From positions 186,001 to 250,000 of the forward strand of contig NZ_JACHEZ010000001.1 of the NCBI RefSeq assembly GCF_014201675.1: 64,000 nt of DNA, read 5' to 3'. Under the pieces are notes generated by a model, which saw only the letters and a list, made by a program, of their open reading frames with translations, made no database searches and had not been told where the DNA came from. A program made the translations under genes and the position numbers. Each line of letters opens with the position of its first letter. Position 1 is the stretch's first letter. Below, in pieces: positions 19,029 through 29,527 of the stretch. Source of the stretch: Oceanithermus desulfurans. Lineage in GTDB: Bacteria > Deinococcota > Deinococci > Deinococcales > Marinithermaceae.

Positions 19029-19790
19029 ATGCTCCTGGCCATCGACGTCGGCAACACCGCGACCATTCTGGGCTTGTGGGACGGGAAGCGGCTGCTCGAG
19101 CGCTGGAGGATAGCCACCGATCCGATGCGTATGGAAAGCGAGTACGTCGCGCTGCTGCGCCAGCTCTTCGACCTCTCCGACCTGGACGCCCCCGACGCCG
19201 CCATCGTTTCCAGCGTGGTGCCCCCGGTCGAGCACGAGATCGAACTCGCCCTGGCGCGGCTCTTCGCGCTCCGTCCGCTGCTCGTCGACGCCGGCAGCGC
19301 CGGCCTGACCGTCGACCTCGCAAACCCCGCCGAGGTGGGCGCGGACCGCCTGGTCAATGCCGTGGCCGCGCTGGACTACGAAGACCCCCGGGGCCGCTAC
19401 GTCGTCGTCGACTTCGGGACGGCCACCACCTTCGACCTGGTCGAGGCGCCGAACGTCTACCGCGGCGGGGCCATCGCCCCCGGTCCCCGCACCGCCGCCG
19501 AGGCGCTGTCGCTGCGCACCGCCAAGCTGCCCAGGGTCGACCTCGCGCATCCGCCCGCGCGGGCCGTGGGGCGCTCGACTGCCGACGCCCTGCGGTCGGG
19601 GTTGATCCTCGGCTACGCCTCCCTCGTCGACGGCATGGTGCGGCGGTTCCTCGCCGAGGCGGGGGAGGCCCGGGTGATCGCCACCGGCGGGTTCGCCCGC
19701 ACCGTCGAACGCGTCTGCGAGACCCTGGACGTGGTGGACGACGACCTCACCCTAAAGGGTCTCCGCATCATCTGGGAAAAACGCGCGTAG
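19029..19790 (+). CDS. coaX: Type III pantothenate kinase
   Basis: Phosphorylates pantothenate, first step of CoA synthesis. 253 residues, with the ASKHA-type phosphate motif LLAIDVGNTATILGLWDG, the segment GADRLVNAVAALD, and the second phosphate motif VVVDFGTATTFDLV. The -10 TATCCT at 19017-19022 lies 6 nt before ATG, so it is probably leaderless. Its last 39 nt overlap the 3' end of the convergent yihY-like gene. Confidence 0.96.
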   Translation: MLLAIDVGNTATILGLWDGKRLLERWRIATDPMRMESEYVALLRQLFDLSDLDAPDAAIVSSVVPPVEHEIELALARLFALRPLLVDAGSAGLTVDLANPAEVGADRLVNAVAALDYEDPRGRYVVVDFGTATTFDLVEAPNVYRGGAIAPGPRTAAEALSLRTAKLPRVDLAHPPARAVGRSTADALRSGLILGYASLVDGMVRRFLAEAGEARVIATGGFARTVERVCETLDVVDDDLTLKGLRIIWEKRA

Positions 19791-20567
19791 CACCGCGGCG
19801 CCGCCGAGCAGGATCCACATCGCCAGGTAGAAGCCGAAGAGGGCCAGCAGGAAGCCGGCCAGCGGGCCGTAGATCGACTCGTAACGGGTGCGGGAGATCA
19901 GCCCCGGCAGCAGCCGCGAGAGCCCGGTCCAAGCGCTCGAGGCCAGGAAGGCGGCGCCCAGGGCGTGGAGCGAGTCCGGCGGCGGGTAGGGAAGGAAGCG
20001 GTAGATCACGAAGAAGGCCAGCAGCGTGGCCAGCCACGGCAGCGAACCCATGACGAAGCCGCGCCAGGGGCCGTCGGGAAGGTAGGGGAGCACCATCGTC
20101 ACCGCCAGGCTGGCGAGGCTGAAGAGCAGCAGCGCGAGCCCCAGCAAGAGCGGCGCCACCAGCCCCAGCAGCCGACCGCGCCAGCCGGGACCGCGCCCCC
20201 CGAAGATCAGCGAGAGCGCGTAGGAGAGGGCGGCGAAGAAGTTGCTCGCGGTCCAGCCGAGGACGAGCACCGAGGTCAGGGTGGCGCTGGCCGCGCCCTT
20301 GCGCAGGGCCTGGGTGACGGTCTCGCCCACCGAGGCGGAGGTGGGGAAGAGGTTCTGGGCCAGGTGCTCGATCTGCAGCATGAAGGCCTGCTCCAGGTCG
20401 GGCCGGCTTTCCAGCATCAGGCCGAAGACGCCGACGATGAGCAGCAGCAGCGGCAGCAGGCTGAACAGCGCGTAGTAGGCCAGCGAGGCCGCGAAGAAGG
20501 GGACGTGCGCCTGCCCGTAGACGCGCACCAGGCGCGCGGCGAAGCGGCGCAGTCCCGCGGTGCGCAC
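19752..20567 (-). CDS. YihY/BrkB-family inner membrane protein
   Basis: 271 residues with six or so hydrophobic helices. The family start HVPFFAASLAYYALFSLLPLLLL and the later PLAGFLLALFGFYLAMWILLGGA are diagnostic of YihY/virulence factor BrkB proteins (once called ribonuclease BN). The exact role is unknown. GTG at 20567 is one base after the proA stop, so it closes a proB-proA-yihY string. The 3' end overlaps coaX by 39 nt in convergent orientation. Confidence 0.88.
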   Translation of the reverse strand: MRTAGLRRFAARLVRVYGQAHVPFFAASLAYYALFSLLPLLLLIVGVFGLMLESRPDLEQAFMLQIEHLAQNLFPTSASVGETVTQALRKGAASATLTSVLVLGWTASNFFAALSYALSLIFGGRGPGWRGRLLGLVAPLLLGLALLLFSLASLAVTMVLPYLPDGPWRGFVMGSLPWLATLLAFFVIYRFLPYPPPDSLHALGAAFLASSAWTGLSRLLPGLISRTRYESIYGPLAGFLLALFGFYLAMWILLGGAAVLRAFFPDDAETL

Positions 20568-20568
20568 C

Positions 20569-21828
<1,260 letters not shown>

Positions 21829-21854
21829 GTACCCACGATACCGCGCGCCGACGC

Positions 21855-22976
21855 TCAGCGGTCTTCCAGGAGCACGAAGTGGTCGCGGTGAATCGCTTCC
21901 TCCGGGGCATCGCGCCCCAGCAGCGCGGCCAGCTCCCGCGAGGGCCGGCCGGCCGCACGTCGCAGGTCCTGATGGTCGAAGTTGCACAGGCCCACGCCCA
22001 CCAGCCGCCCCTCGGGGTCGAGGACGCGCACCGGGCTTCCCGCGGCGAAGCGGCCGTGCACCTCGCGCACGCCGACGGTCAGCAGCGAGCGCCCCCGTTC
22101 GCGCAGCGCCTTCGCCGCCCCCGCATCGACGACGAGGGTGCCTTCGTGGCGCGAGAGCTGCGCCAGCCAGAGGCGTTCGCCACCGAAGCGCCGCTCGCGG
22201 GCGCGGAACAGGGTGCCGATCTCCGCCCCCGCCAGCGCCTCTTCCAGCACGCCGCGGCGGCGTCCCGGCAGCAGCCACAAGGGGACGCCGGCGTCGAGCG
22301 CCATCTTCGCCGCCAGCAGCTTGCTTTTCATGCCGCCGCGCCCGGCGCTGCCGGGGCGGTCCGAGGCCATGGCCAGCACCTCGGGGGTGACGGCGTTGAG
22401 CTCGCGCACCGGACGGGCCTCGGGGTCGAGGCGCGGGTCGCGTTCGAAGAGCGCCTCGGCCTCCGAAAGCACGAGCAGCGCATCCGCCCCCAGCAGCCCG
22501 GCCACCCGGGCCGCCAGCTGGTCGTTGTCGCCGAACTGGATCTCCTCGGTCATCACGGTGTCGTTCTCGTTGATCACCGGCACCACGCCCCAGCCCAGCA
22601 GCCGTTCCAGGGTGGCGCGGGCGTTGAGGTAGCGGCGGCGGTCGGTCAGGTCCTCCGCGGTCAGGAGGACCTGGGCGGTGCCGAGGCCGTGGGCGGCCAG
22701 GGCCTCCTGCCAGGCGCGCATTAGTTCGGGCTGGCCCACCGCCGCCGCCGCCTGCAGCTCGGCCAGCGTCTCCGGCTTCTGGGCGAGGCGGGGGGCGGCC
22801 GCGGCGATGGCGCCGCTCGAGACCAGCAGCACCCCGCGACCGTGGGCGAGGGTCGCCAGGCCGCGCCCCAGATCGGCGAGGCGATCGGGGTCGAGCCCCC
22901 GTTCGCCGGCGATGACGGCGCTGCCCACCTTGACGACGATGCGGCGGGCGCGGGCGAGCAACTCGGCGCGTTTCAC
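21855..22976 (-). CDS. proB: Glutamate 5-kinase with PUA domain
   Basis: 373 residues; phosphorylates glutamate, the feedback-controlled step of proline synthesis. The amino acid kinase domain shows VVKVGSAVIAGE, LLVSSGAIAAA, PVINENDTV and RGGMKSKLLAAKMA. A PUA RNA-binding domain occupies about residues 275-365 (GTLVVDAGAAKALRERGRSLL), as in E. coli ProB. GTG at 22976 is preceded 7 nt upstream by TAGACT (22984-22989), so it is leaderless. Confidence 0.97.
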   Translation of the reverse strand: MKRAELLARARRIVVKVGSAVIAGERGLDPDRLADLGRGLATLAHGRGVLLVSSGAIAAAAPRLAQKPETLAELQAAAAVGQPELMRAWQEALAAHGLGTAQVLLTAEDLTDRRRYLNARATLERLLGWGVVPVINENDTVMTEEIQFGDNDQLAARVAGLLGADALLVLSEAEALFERDPRLDPEARPVRELNAVTPEVLAMASDRPGSAGRGGMKSKLLAAKMALDAGVPLWLLPGRRRGVLEEALAGAEIGTLFRARERRFGGERLWLAQLSRHEGTLVVDAGAAKALRERGRSLLTVGVREVHGRFAAGSPVRVLDPEGRLVGVGLCNFDHQDLRRAAGRPSRELAALLGRDAPEEAIHRDHFVLLEDR

Positions 22977-23008
22977 GAAAAAGAGTCTATACCGATCGCG
23001 GCCGGCGG

Positions 23009-25876
23009 TCAGTCCGCCGCCACCCCGATCCTCTCGGCGATCTCGGGGATGCGGCGCAGGAAGGCGCCGGTGGGGCTGTCCGGGTGGCGGGCCACCTCCT
23101 CGGGGGTGCCCGCGGCCACCAGGTAGCCGCCGCGCTGGCCGCCCTCGGGACCGAGGTCCAGGATCCAGTCGGCCGTCTTGATGACGTCGAGGTTATGCTC
23201 GATCACCAGCACGCTGTTGCCCTTGTCCACCAGCCGGTGCAGCACCTCGAGCAGCTTCTTGACGTCGTCGAAGTGTAGCCCGGTGGTGGGCTCGTCGAGG
23301 ATGTAGAGCGTCTTGCCGGTGGCCTTGCGCCCCAGCTCGGTGGCCAGCTTGATGCGCTGGGCCTCGCCGCCCGAGAGGGTGGGGGAGGGCTGGCCCAGCT
23401 TCATGTAGCCGAGGCCGACGTCCATCATCAGCTGCAGCTTGCGCTTGATGCCGGGGTGGTGCTGGAAGAACTCCAGCGCCTCCTCCACGGTCATGTCGAG
23501 CACGTCGGCGATCGTCTTGCCGCGCAGCTTCACCTCGAGCGTCTCCTTGTTGTAGCGCCGGCCCTTGCAGACCTCACAGGGAACGTAGATGTCGGGCAGG
23601 AAGAGCATCTCGATCTTGACCGTGCCGTCGCCGCGGCAGGCCTCGCAGCGCCCCCCCTTGACGTTGAAGCTGAAGCGTCCGGGCGCGTAGCCGCGCTTGC
23701 GCGCCTCGGGGCTCTTGGCGAACATGTCGCGGATCTCGTCGAAGACCCCGGTGTAGGTGGCGGGGTTGGAGCGCGGGGTGCGGCCGATGGGGCTCTGGTC
23801 GATCTCGATCACCTTGTCCAGGTGCTCGACGCCCTCGATGCGGTCGTGCCGACCGGGGATCGCCTTGGAGCGCATGATCTGGCGCGAGAGCGCGGCGTAG
23901 AGGATGTCGTGCATCAGAGTGCTTTTACCCGAGCCCGAAGGACCGGCGATGACCACGAAGCGCCCCAGGGGGATCTCCACGTCCAGGTTCTTGAGGTTGT
24001 GTTCGCGGGCGCCGCGGACGATCAGCACCTTGCCGGCGCCCTTACGGCGCTCGCTGGGCACAGGGATGTGCTTTTCGCCCCTCAGGTAGGCGCCGGTGAG
24101 GCTCCCCTTGTGGGCCGCGATCTGCTCGGGGGTGCCCTCGGCCACGACCTGGCCGCCGTGGATGCCGGCGCCGGGTCCCATGTCCACCATCCAGTCGGCG
24201 GCGTGCATGGTTTCCTCGTCGTGCTCCACCACGATCAGGGTGTTGCCCAGGTCGCGCAGCTTCTTGAGGGTGCCGATCAGGCGCTGGTTGTCGCGCGGGT
24301 GCAGCCCGATCGAGGGTTCGTCGAGGACGTAGAGAACGCCGGTGAGGCCGCTGCCCACCTGGGTGGCCAGGCGGATCCGCTGGGCCTCGCCGCCCGAGAG
24401 GGTGTTGGCCGCGCGGTCGAGGGAGAGGTACTCGAGCCCCACGTCGGCCAGGAAGCCGAGCCGCGCGGAGACCTCGCGTAGGATCGGCCGCGCGATCTGC
24501 AGTTGGTACTCGCTCAGCTTCTCCGGCAGTTCGCGGAAGAAGGCGAGGGCGTCGCGCACGGCCATGGCCGAGACCTCGGCGATGGAAAGCCCCGCCACCT
24601 TCACGGCCAGCACCTCGGGTTTGTAGCGGGTTCCGCCGCAGGCGGCGCAGGCGTTCAGGCTCATGTAGCCCTCCAGCCAGTCGCGCATCCCCTCCGACTC
24701 CACCTCCTTGTAGCGGCGCTTGAGCCAGGGGATCACGCCCTCATAGGTCACCTCGAGGCGCATCGTCTCGCGCCCGCCGCGACGAAAGACGACCTCAAAG
24801 GGTTCGTCGAGGCCGTAGAGGACGGCCTGCTGGTGCTCGGGGGCGAGGTCCTTGAAGGGCGTCTTCATGTCGAAGCCCAGGTGCTCCGCCAGCGCCCGCG
24901 CCCGGTCCCACATGTGGCTGACCTGGCTGCCCCGCCCCTTGGCCCAGGGCTGGATCGCCCCTTCGGCGAGCGAGAGCGCGGGGTTGACGACCAGCTCGGG
25001 GTCGAACTCGAGGCTGTAGCCGAGGCCGCTGCAGACCTCGCAGGCGCCGTAGGGCGAGTTGAACGAGAAGATGCGCGGTTCCAGCTCCTCGAGCACCGCG
25101 CCGTGCTCGGGGCAGGCGAACTTCTCGGAGAACAGCTGCTCCTCCTCGCCGCCCTCGCGCAGGAAGACGACGCGCAGCAGACCGTCGCCGCGCAAGAGCG
25201 CCAGCTCCACCGACTCGGCGATGCGGCCGCGCTCTTCTTCGGTGAGGGTGACCCGGTCGACGACCAGGTCGATGTCGTGGGTCTCGTAACGGTTCAGCTC
25301 GCGCGCCTGCGCCTCTTCCAGGCGCACGATCTCGCCGTCGAGGCGGACGCGGGCGTAGCCCTCCTTGAGCAGCTGCTGGAAGAGCTTCCTGTACTCGCCC
25401 TTGCGCCCCCGCACCAGCGGCGCCATCAGGATGGCCTTGGTGCCCTCGGGCTCTTCGAGCAGGCGGTCGGTGATCTCGCTCGCCGAGCTGCGCTCGATCT
25501 TGCGGCCGCAGACCGGGCAGTGGGCCTCGCCGGCGCGGGCGAAGAGGAGGCGCAGGTAGTCGTGGATCTCGGTCACCGTGCCCACGGTGGAGCGCGGGTT
25601 GTGCGAGGTCGTTTTCTGATCGATGGAGATCGCCGGGCTGAGGCCCTCGATGTGCTCCACGTCGGGCTTGTCCATCACGCCCAGGAACTGGCGGGCGTAG
25701 GACGAGAGGCTTTCGACGTAGCGACGCTGACCTTCGGCGTAGATGGTGTCGAAGGCCAGCGTGCTTTTTCCGGAACCCGAAACGCCGGTGATGACGATGA
25801 ATTTTCCGCGGGGCAGCTCCAGGGAAATGTTTTTCAGGTTGTGCTCGCGCGCACCCTTGATGACGATTCGGTCCAT
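23009..25876 (-). CDS. uvrA: Excinuclease ABC subunit A
   Basis: 955 residues; damage-recognition ATPase of nucleotide excision repair. Two ABC modules are visible: Walker [14 protein letters not shown] at about 31, and [13 protein letters not shown] near 645; signatures [14 protein letters not shown] and [14 protein letters not shown]. Zinc fingers are [19 protein letters not shown] with CEVCSGLG, and [11 protein letters not shown] with [12 protein letters not shown] at 25876 is preceded 7 nt upstream by TAAAAT (25884-25889), a leaderless start. Upstream is about 765 bp without a gene. Confidence 0.98.
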   Translation of the reverse strand: MDRIVIKGAREHNLKNISLELPRGKFIVITGVSGSGKSTLAFDTIYAEGQRRYVESLSSYARQFLGVMDKPDVEHIEGLSPAISIDQKTTSHNPRSTVGTVTEIHDYLRLLFARAGEAHCPVCGRKIERSSASEITDRLLEEPEGTKAILMAPLVRGRKGEYRKLFQQLLKEGYARVRLDGEIVRLEEAQARELNRYETHDIDLVVDRVTLTEEERGRIAESVELALLRGDGLLRVVFLREGGEEEQLFSEKFACPEHGAVLEELEPRIFSFNSPYGACEVCSGLGYSLEFDPELVVNPALSLAEGAIQPWAKGRGSQVSHMWDRARALAEHLGFDMKTPFKDLAPEHQQAVLYGLDEPFEVVFRRGGRETMRLEVTYEGVIPWLKRRYKEVESEGMRDWLEGYMSLNACAACGGTRYKPEVLAVKVAGLSIAEVSAMAVRDALAFFRELPEKLSEYQLQIARPILREVSARLGFLADVGLEYLSLDRAANTLSGGEAQRIRLATQVGSGLTGVLYVLDEPSIGLHPRDNQRLIGTLKKLRDLGNTLIVVEHDEETMHAADWMVDMGPGAGIHGGQVVAEGTPEQIAAHKGSLTGAYLRGEKHIPVPSERRKGAGKVLIVRGAREHNLKNLDVEIPLGRFVVIAGPSGSGKSTLMHDILYAALSRQIMRSKAIPGRHDRIEGVEHLDKVIEIDQSPIGRTPRSNPATYTGVFDEIRDMFAKSPEARKRGYAPGRFSFNVKGGRCEACRGDGTVKIEMLFLPDIYVPCEVCKGRRYNKETLEVKLRGKTIADVLDMTVEEALEFFQHHPGIKRKLQLMMDVGLGYMKLGQPSPTLSGGEAQRIKLATELGRKATGKTLYILDEPTTGLHFDDVKKLLEVLHRLVDKGNSVLVIEHNLDVIKTADWILDLGPEGGQRGGYLVAAGTPEEVARHPDSPTGAFLRRIPEIAERIGVAAD

Positions 25877-25889
25877 CCGAACGATTTTA

Positions 25890-26641
25890 CCACCTGCGGG
25901 CGCGCAGGTGAAGCGGGCGCGGGCGGCCGCCTCGGCCCGGGCAGGGAAGCGGTTCCTGCCGCGGCCAACCCGTCAGGCGGGGCCGGGCCGGGCGCCTCGC
26001 GCTTTTCCGCACGCGCCCCGTCGCTGTTCCCGACGAGGTGCGAAGCGGCCCGAGCGGGATTCTTGGAGGCACCTCGCTCCGCTGCCCGTTGCTTGCCCTC
26101 CCCGACGACCCGACGCGGCCGGCGAGATCGGGGATCTTGCGGTTACCGCTTCGTTCTTCCGCCGCACCCGGCCAACCGACCCCTGCGACCGGGAGCCGAG
26201 GGCGGGCTGTCCTTGCCCCACCCCCCTCTCTACTTCGTCATCCCCGACGGGGCGCGGGGCGCCGGGATCGGGGAGCTTGTTGCGGCTGCGTAGACCGAAC
26301 GAACCGACGCGCCGTCGTCAACTCCCGTTTTCCCTGCAGCCGATCCCTCGTCCATGCGTGCTCAGACTCGCGCATTAAGATTCCTGGCCTGACCCGTACT
26401 TGATCCGGGATCTCGCGGGCCGGGTGGCCCGCTCGTCCGGAATGACGGATAACGACGGTGGGTGGTACGTCGTAGATGGTTCGTAGCAGGTGGGGGTTTC
26501 GAAAGAGGAGCGGGGCGCTGCGGGTAGCGGCCGCGAGCCGGCGTCGCGCCGTCGTCCAGCGGAGGAATTCGCCCGAAGTCGTACGGGGCAGAGGCGTCTT
26601 TGATCGAAGGCGATCGGTGGATCCCAAAGCGGACCATGCCG
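25890..26641. repeat. Gene-free stretch with palindrome remnants
   Basis: About 750 bp without a believable gene; the open frames on both strands are arginine- and proline-rich shadow text. It holds at least three degenerate hairpin units of the type seen at 43.6-45.4 kb: TCCCCGA (26099-26105) with TCGGGGA (26128-26134) then TCTTGC; CGTCATCCCCGA (26236-26247) with TCGGGGA (26268-26274) then GCTTG; and AAGATTCC (26379 on) with GGAATGACGG ending near 26451. These share the CGTCAT...ATCTTG flanks. A relic of repeat insertion is the best reading. Confidence 0.45.
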
Positions 26642-27313
26642 TCAACTCAAGCCCAGCAAGAAAAACACCGGCGGCGCGAGCAGCGCCGTCACCAACCCCG
26701 CCGCGGCCATGGCGAGCCCGGAGGCGGCCAGCGCCAGCGGCCCTTCTTCGGCGGCGCGGGCGGTGCCGATGCCGTGGCTCGCGGTGCCCAGCGCGGTACC
26801 GCGGGCGAGCGGGTCGGCCGCCCCGGCGCGGTCCAGCAGCCAGGGGCCGAGGGCCGCGCCCAGGATGCCCGCGAGGATGATCAGCGGTACGGCCAGCTCG
26901 GCGTTCACCCCCAGGCGCGGCGCCAGGTCGACGGTGACCGCCGAGGTGACCGACTTGAGCGCCAGCGCCTTTTGCAGTTCGGGGCCCGCCCCCAGCGCCC
27001 GTGCCAGCAGCGGGGTGAGCGTCAGGCTGGCCAGGCTGCCCGCGAAGAGGCCGCCCAGAAAGGGGCGCAGCCGGCCCGCGAGGCGGCCGCGCTCGCGCCA
27101 GGCCGTCCAGCCCAGCGCGACCACGGCGGGTTTGAGCAGCCAGACGAGCGGCAGGGTTTCGTTTTGGTAGCGTTCGAGCCCGTACCCGCTAAGCTTGAGC
27201 CCCACGATCAGCGCCAGCACCGCAAGCCCCACCGGGTTCAGCAGCGGGTGCGGGCGGGCGCGGTAGACACGCTCGGCGGCGAGGTAGACGAGCACGGTCG
27301 CGATCAGCGCCAC
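26642..27313 (-). CDS. lrgB: LrgB/CidB-family membrane protein
   Basis: 223 residues, about six to seven hydrophobic helices. The family core KPAVVALGWTAW and KSVTSAVTVDLAPRLG, and the GTASHGIGTARA motif, identify LrgB/CidB (holin-antiholin-like, now linked to pyruvate or glycolate transport in some bacteria). GTG at 27313 overlaps the lrgA stop by 10 nt. The frame is open up to 27541 but that part overlaps lrgA. Coupled with lrgA as usual. Confidence 0.88.
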   Translation of the reverse strand: MALIATVLVYLAAERVYRARPHPLLNPVGLAVLALIVGLKLSGYGLERYQNETLPLVWLLKPAVVALGWTAWRERGRLAGRLRPFLGGLFAGSLASLTLTPLLARALGAGPELQKALALKSVTSAVTVDLAPRLGVNAELAVPLIILAGILGAALGPWLLDRAGAADPLARGTALGTASHGIGTARAAEEGPLALAASGLAMAAAGLVTALLAPPVFFLLGLS

Positions 27314-27639
27314 CGGGTACCCCCCTGCGCCGCGAGCAGCGTGATCAGGGTGCCCAGCAACAACGCCGCCGCCACCGCCGGCGCCTGCGCCCGCAGCAGG
27401 TTTTCGAAGGCGAGCACCCCCACGCCCACGGGCACGAAGTAGAGACCGAGACCGCGCAGCAGCGGCCGTGCGGCCGCCTCGACCCGGCGTTCGTCCAGGA
27501 CCCCCGCGCTCAGCGCGGCGTAGAGCAGCACCATCCCCCAAAGGCTGCCCGAAAGCGGCACCCCGGGCAGCACCCGCGCCAGCCCCTCGCCCAGGGCGTA
27601 GAAGACCAGGAGCCAGGCGAAGCCGACCAGCGCGTTCAC
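27304..27639 (-). CDS. lrgA: LrgA/CidA-family membrane protein
   Basis: 111 residues with four hydrophobic helices. The segment LPGVPLSGSLWGMVLLYAAL and the later LYFVPVGVGVLAFENLL match the PG.P.G.L.G and FVP..VG features of LrgA/CidA. GTG at 27639 overlaps the recN stop (GTGA), and the 3' end overlaps lrgB by 10 nt, so recN-lrgA-lrgB is one translational unit. The link to recN is probably accidental. Confidence 0.85.
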   Translation of the reverse strand: MNALVGFAWLLVFYALGEGLARVLPGVPLSGSLWGMVLLYAALSAGVLDERRVEAAARPLLRGLGLYFVPVGVGVLAFENLLRAQAPAVAAALLLGTLITLLAAQGGTRWR

Positions 27640-29204
27640 GGTTCCAGGAGTTCGCGGGCGTGCTCGAGCGCCGTTTCGCTGTACGAGCCCGAGAGCATGC
27701 GCGCCAGCTCGCGCACCCGCGCCTCGCCCTCGAGGCGCTCGAGGCGGGCGGAGGTGCCCTCGCGCACGACCCGGTAGTGCACGCCGGCGGCCGCGGCGAT
27801 CTGCGCCAGGTGGGTGACCACGATCACCTGCCGCTCACCGGCCAGCCGCGCCAGCCGCTCGGCCACGGCCACGGCCACCTCGCCGCCGATGCCCACGTCC
27901 ACCTCGTCAAAGATCACCGTGGGGGCGTCGGTGCCGGTGTGCAGCGCCAGGGCCAGCATGATGCGGCTCAGCTCGCCGCCGCTCGCCGCCTTTTCCACCG
28001 GGGCCGCTTCCAGGTCGGGGCTCGCGGCGAAGAGGAAGCGCACCTCGTCGGCGCCGTGGGGCTGGGGTCGGGGCAGGCGGTCCACCCGGGCGCTGAAGCG
28101 GGCGCGCGGCATCCCCAGGGCCCTGAGCTCCGCCTCCACCCGCGGGCCCAGCTCTGCGGCGGCCCGCTCGCGGGCTTCGGAGAGCGCCGCCGCGGCCGCC
28201 TCCAGCCGCTCGCCCGCCGCCTGCCGCTGGGCACGCAGCGCCTCCAGACGGTCTTCGGCACCCTCGAGCTCGGCGATCTCGCGGCGCAGCTCGTCCGCGA
28301 AGGCGAGCACCGCCGCCAGGTCGCCGCCGTACTTGCGCTCGAGCCGCTGCAGCTCGGCGATGCGCCGCTGCACCGCCTCGAGCCGCTCGGGGTCGGCCTC
28401 CAGGTTGGCCGCGTAGGCCTCGGCTTCGCGCACCACGGCCGCCAGCGCCGCCTCGGCCGCCTCCAGATCGGCGGCCAGCGGCTCCAGCTCCGGCGTCAGC
28501 CGCGCCGCCTGCCCCAGCTCCCGGCCGGCGGTGCGCAGGCGGTCGAGGGCGTTTTCCTCCGACTCGGCGAGCAGGTCGAGCAGCGCGCCCAGGTGCCGCA
28601 TCAGCTCGTCGGTGTGGCCCAGGCGCCGGGCCTCGGCCTCGAGGGCCTCGAGCTCGCCCGCTTGCGGGGCGGCCTGTTCGATCTCGTTCAGCTGGAAGCG
28701 CAGCACGTCGAGGCGGCGTTCGCGCTCGGCCACCCGGGCCTCGAGCCGCGCCAGCTCTTCCTCGAGCGCGCTCCAGCGCCGGTAGGCGGCTTCGTAAGCC
28801 TCCCGCACCTCGGCGTCCACCAGGCGGTCGAGGGTCGCCCGGTGGCGGCTCTTGCGCGTGAGGGCCAGCGCGGCGTGCTGGGTGTGGAGGGTCAGCCGGG
28901 GCTCGAGCGCCTGCTGCAGCTCGGCCAGCGTGACCACCTCGCCGTCGACGCGGGGCACGCTGCGCGCAGGGGTGACGCGGCGGCTGTAGGGCCGCCCGTC
29001 CACCCAGGCGGTGACGAGCAGGGCCTCGGCGCCGGGGCGGATCAGGCCGGGGTCGGCCTTGGCTCCCAGCAGCAGCCCCAGCGCCCCTACGAGGATCGAC
29101 TTCCCGGTCCCGGTCTCGCCGGTCAGCACCGTCAGGCCGGGGCCGGGCTCGAGCACGGCCTCGGGCAGGGTGGCGAGGTTCTTGACCTCCAGGCGTTCGA
29201 GCAT
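27636..29204 (-). CDS. recN: DNA repair protein RecN
   Basis: 522 residues; SMC-like ATPase of double-strand break repair. Walker A is GETGTGKSILVGALGLLLG; a long coiled-coil arm runs from about 140 to 350; the signature is KAASGGELSRIMLALAL; Walker B is TVIFDEVDVGIGG; VVTHLAQIAA follows. Slightly shorter than E. coli RecN. ATG at 29204 has TAGAAT (29212-29217) 7 nt upstream, so the mRNA is leaderless. Divergent from the rhodanese gene. Confidence 0.95.
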   Translation of the reverse strand: MLERLEVKNLATLPEAVLEPGPGLTVLTGETGTGKSILVGALGLLLGAKADPGLIRPGAEALLVTAWVDGRPYSRRVTPARSVPRVDGEVVTLAELQQALEPRLTLHTQHAALALTRKSRHRATLDRLVDAEVREAYEAAYRRWSALEEELARLEARVAERERRLDVLRFQLNEIEQAAPQAGELEALEAEARRLGHTDELMRHLGALLDLLAESEENALDRLRTAGRELGQAARLTPELEPLAADLEAAEAALAAVVREAEAYAANLEADPERLEAVQRRIAELQRLERKYGGDLAAVLAFADELRREIAELEGAEDRLEALRAQRQAAGERLEAAAAALSEARERAAAELGPRVEAELRALGMPRARFSARVDRLPRPQPHGADEVRFLFAASPDLEAAPVEKAASGGELSRIMLALALHTGTDAPTVIFDEVDVGIGGEVAVAVAERLARLAGERQVIVVTHLAQIAAAAGVHYRVVREGTSARLERLEGEARVRELARMLSGSYSETALEHARELLEP

Positions 29205-29211
29205 CCCCTCG

Positions 29212-29226
29212 ATTCTAGCGTAGACT
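29212..29226. promoter_or_regulatory. Back-to-back leaderless promoters of recN and the rhodanese gene
   Basis: The minus-strand TAGAAT (29212-29217) and plus-strand TAGACT (29221-29226) are separated by 3 bp, each 7 nt from its start codon. Each -35 zone therefore lies inside the other gene's first codons. TTTCCA at 29235-29240 (minus strand) is a fair recN -35 at 17-bp spacing. Confidence 0.65.
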
Positions 29227-29233
29227 GAAAAAC

Positions 29234-29527
29234 GTGGAAACGATCGGCGTGGAGCGGTACCACGAGCTTCTCCGCGAGGGCGCGCTGCCGGTGGACGTGC
29301 GGGCCGAGCCCCTCTTCAAGGCCCGGCCCACGCCGGGCGCGGTCAACGTTCCCTGGGCGCGCATCCAGGAGGGCGACCACGACTTACCCAAAGACCGGCC
29401 CCTGGTGCTGCTGTGCGAGGTAGGGCAGATGAGCCGGGTGGCGGCGCTCTACCTCGAGGCCGACGGCTACGGCCCCGTCTACGTCCTCGAAGGGGGGCTG
29501 CGCGCACTCGACGGGGGCGGCGCGTGA
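29234..29527 (+). CDS. Rhodanese-like domain protein
   Basis: 97 residues, a single rhodanese domain. DVRAEPLFKARPTPGAVNVPW matches the family front, and LLCEVGQMSRVAALYLEADGY contains the active-site cysteine loop. The loop is CEVGQMS, so a sulfur-carrying role is possible. The GTG at 29234 is 7 nt after TAGACT. Its stop overlaps the next start (GTGA). Confidence 0.85.
   Translation: METIGVERYHELLREGALPVDVRAEPLFKARPTPGAVNVPWARIQEGDHDLPKDRPLVLLCEVGQMSRVAALYLEADGYGPVYVLEGGLRALDGGGA

Noticed and set aside
27468-29228. 586-codon plus-strand open frame opposite recN
   Set aside because: Composition is antisense of the RecN coiled coil; no ribosome site or promoter of its own.
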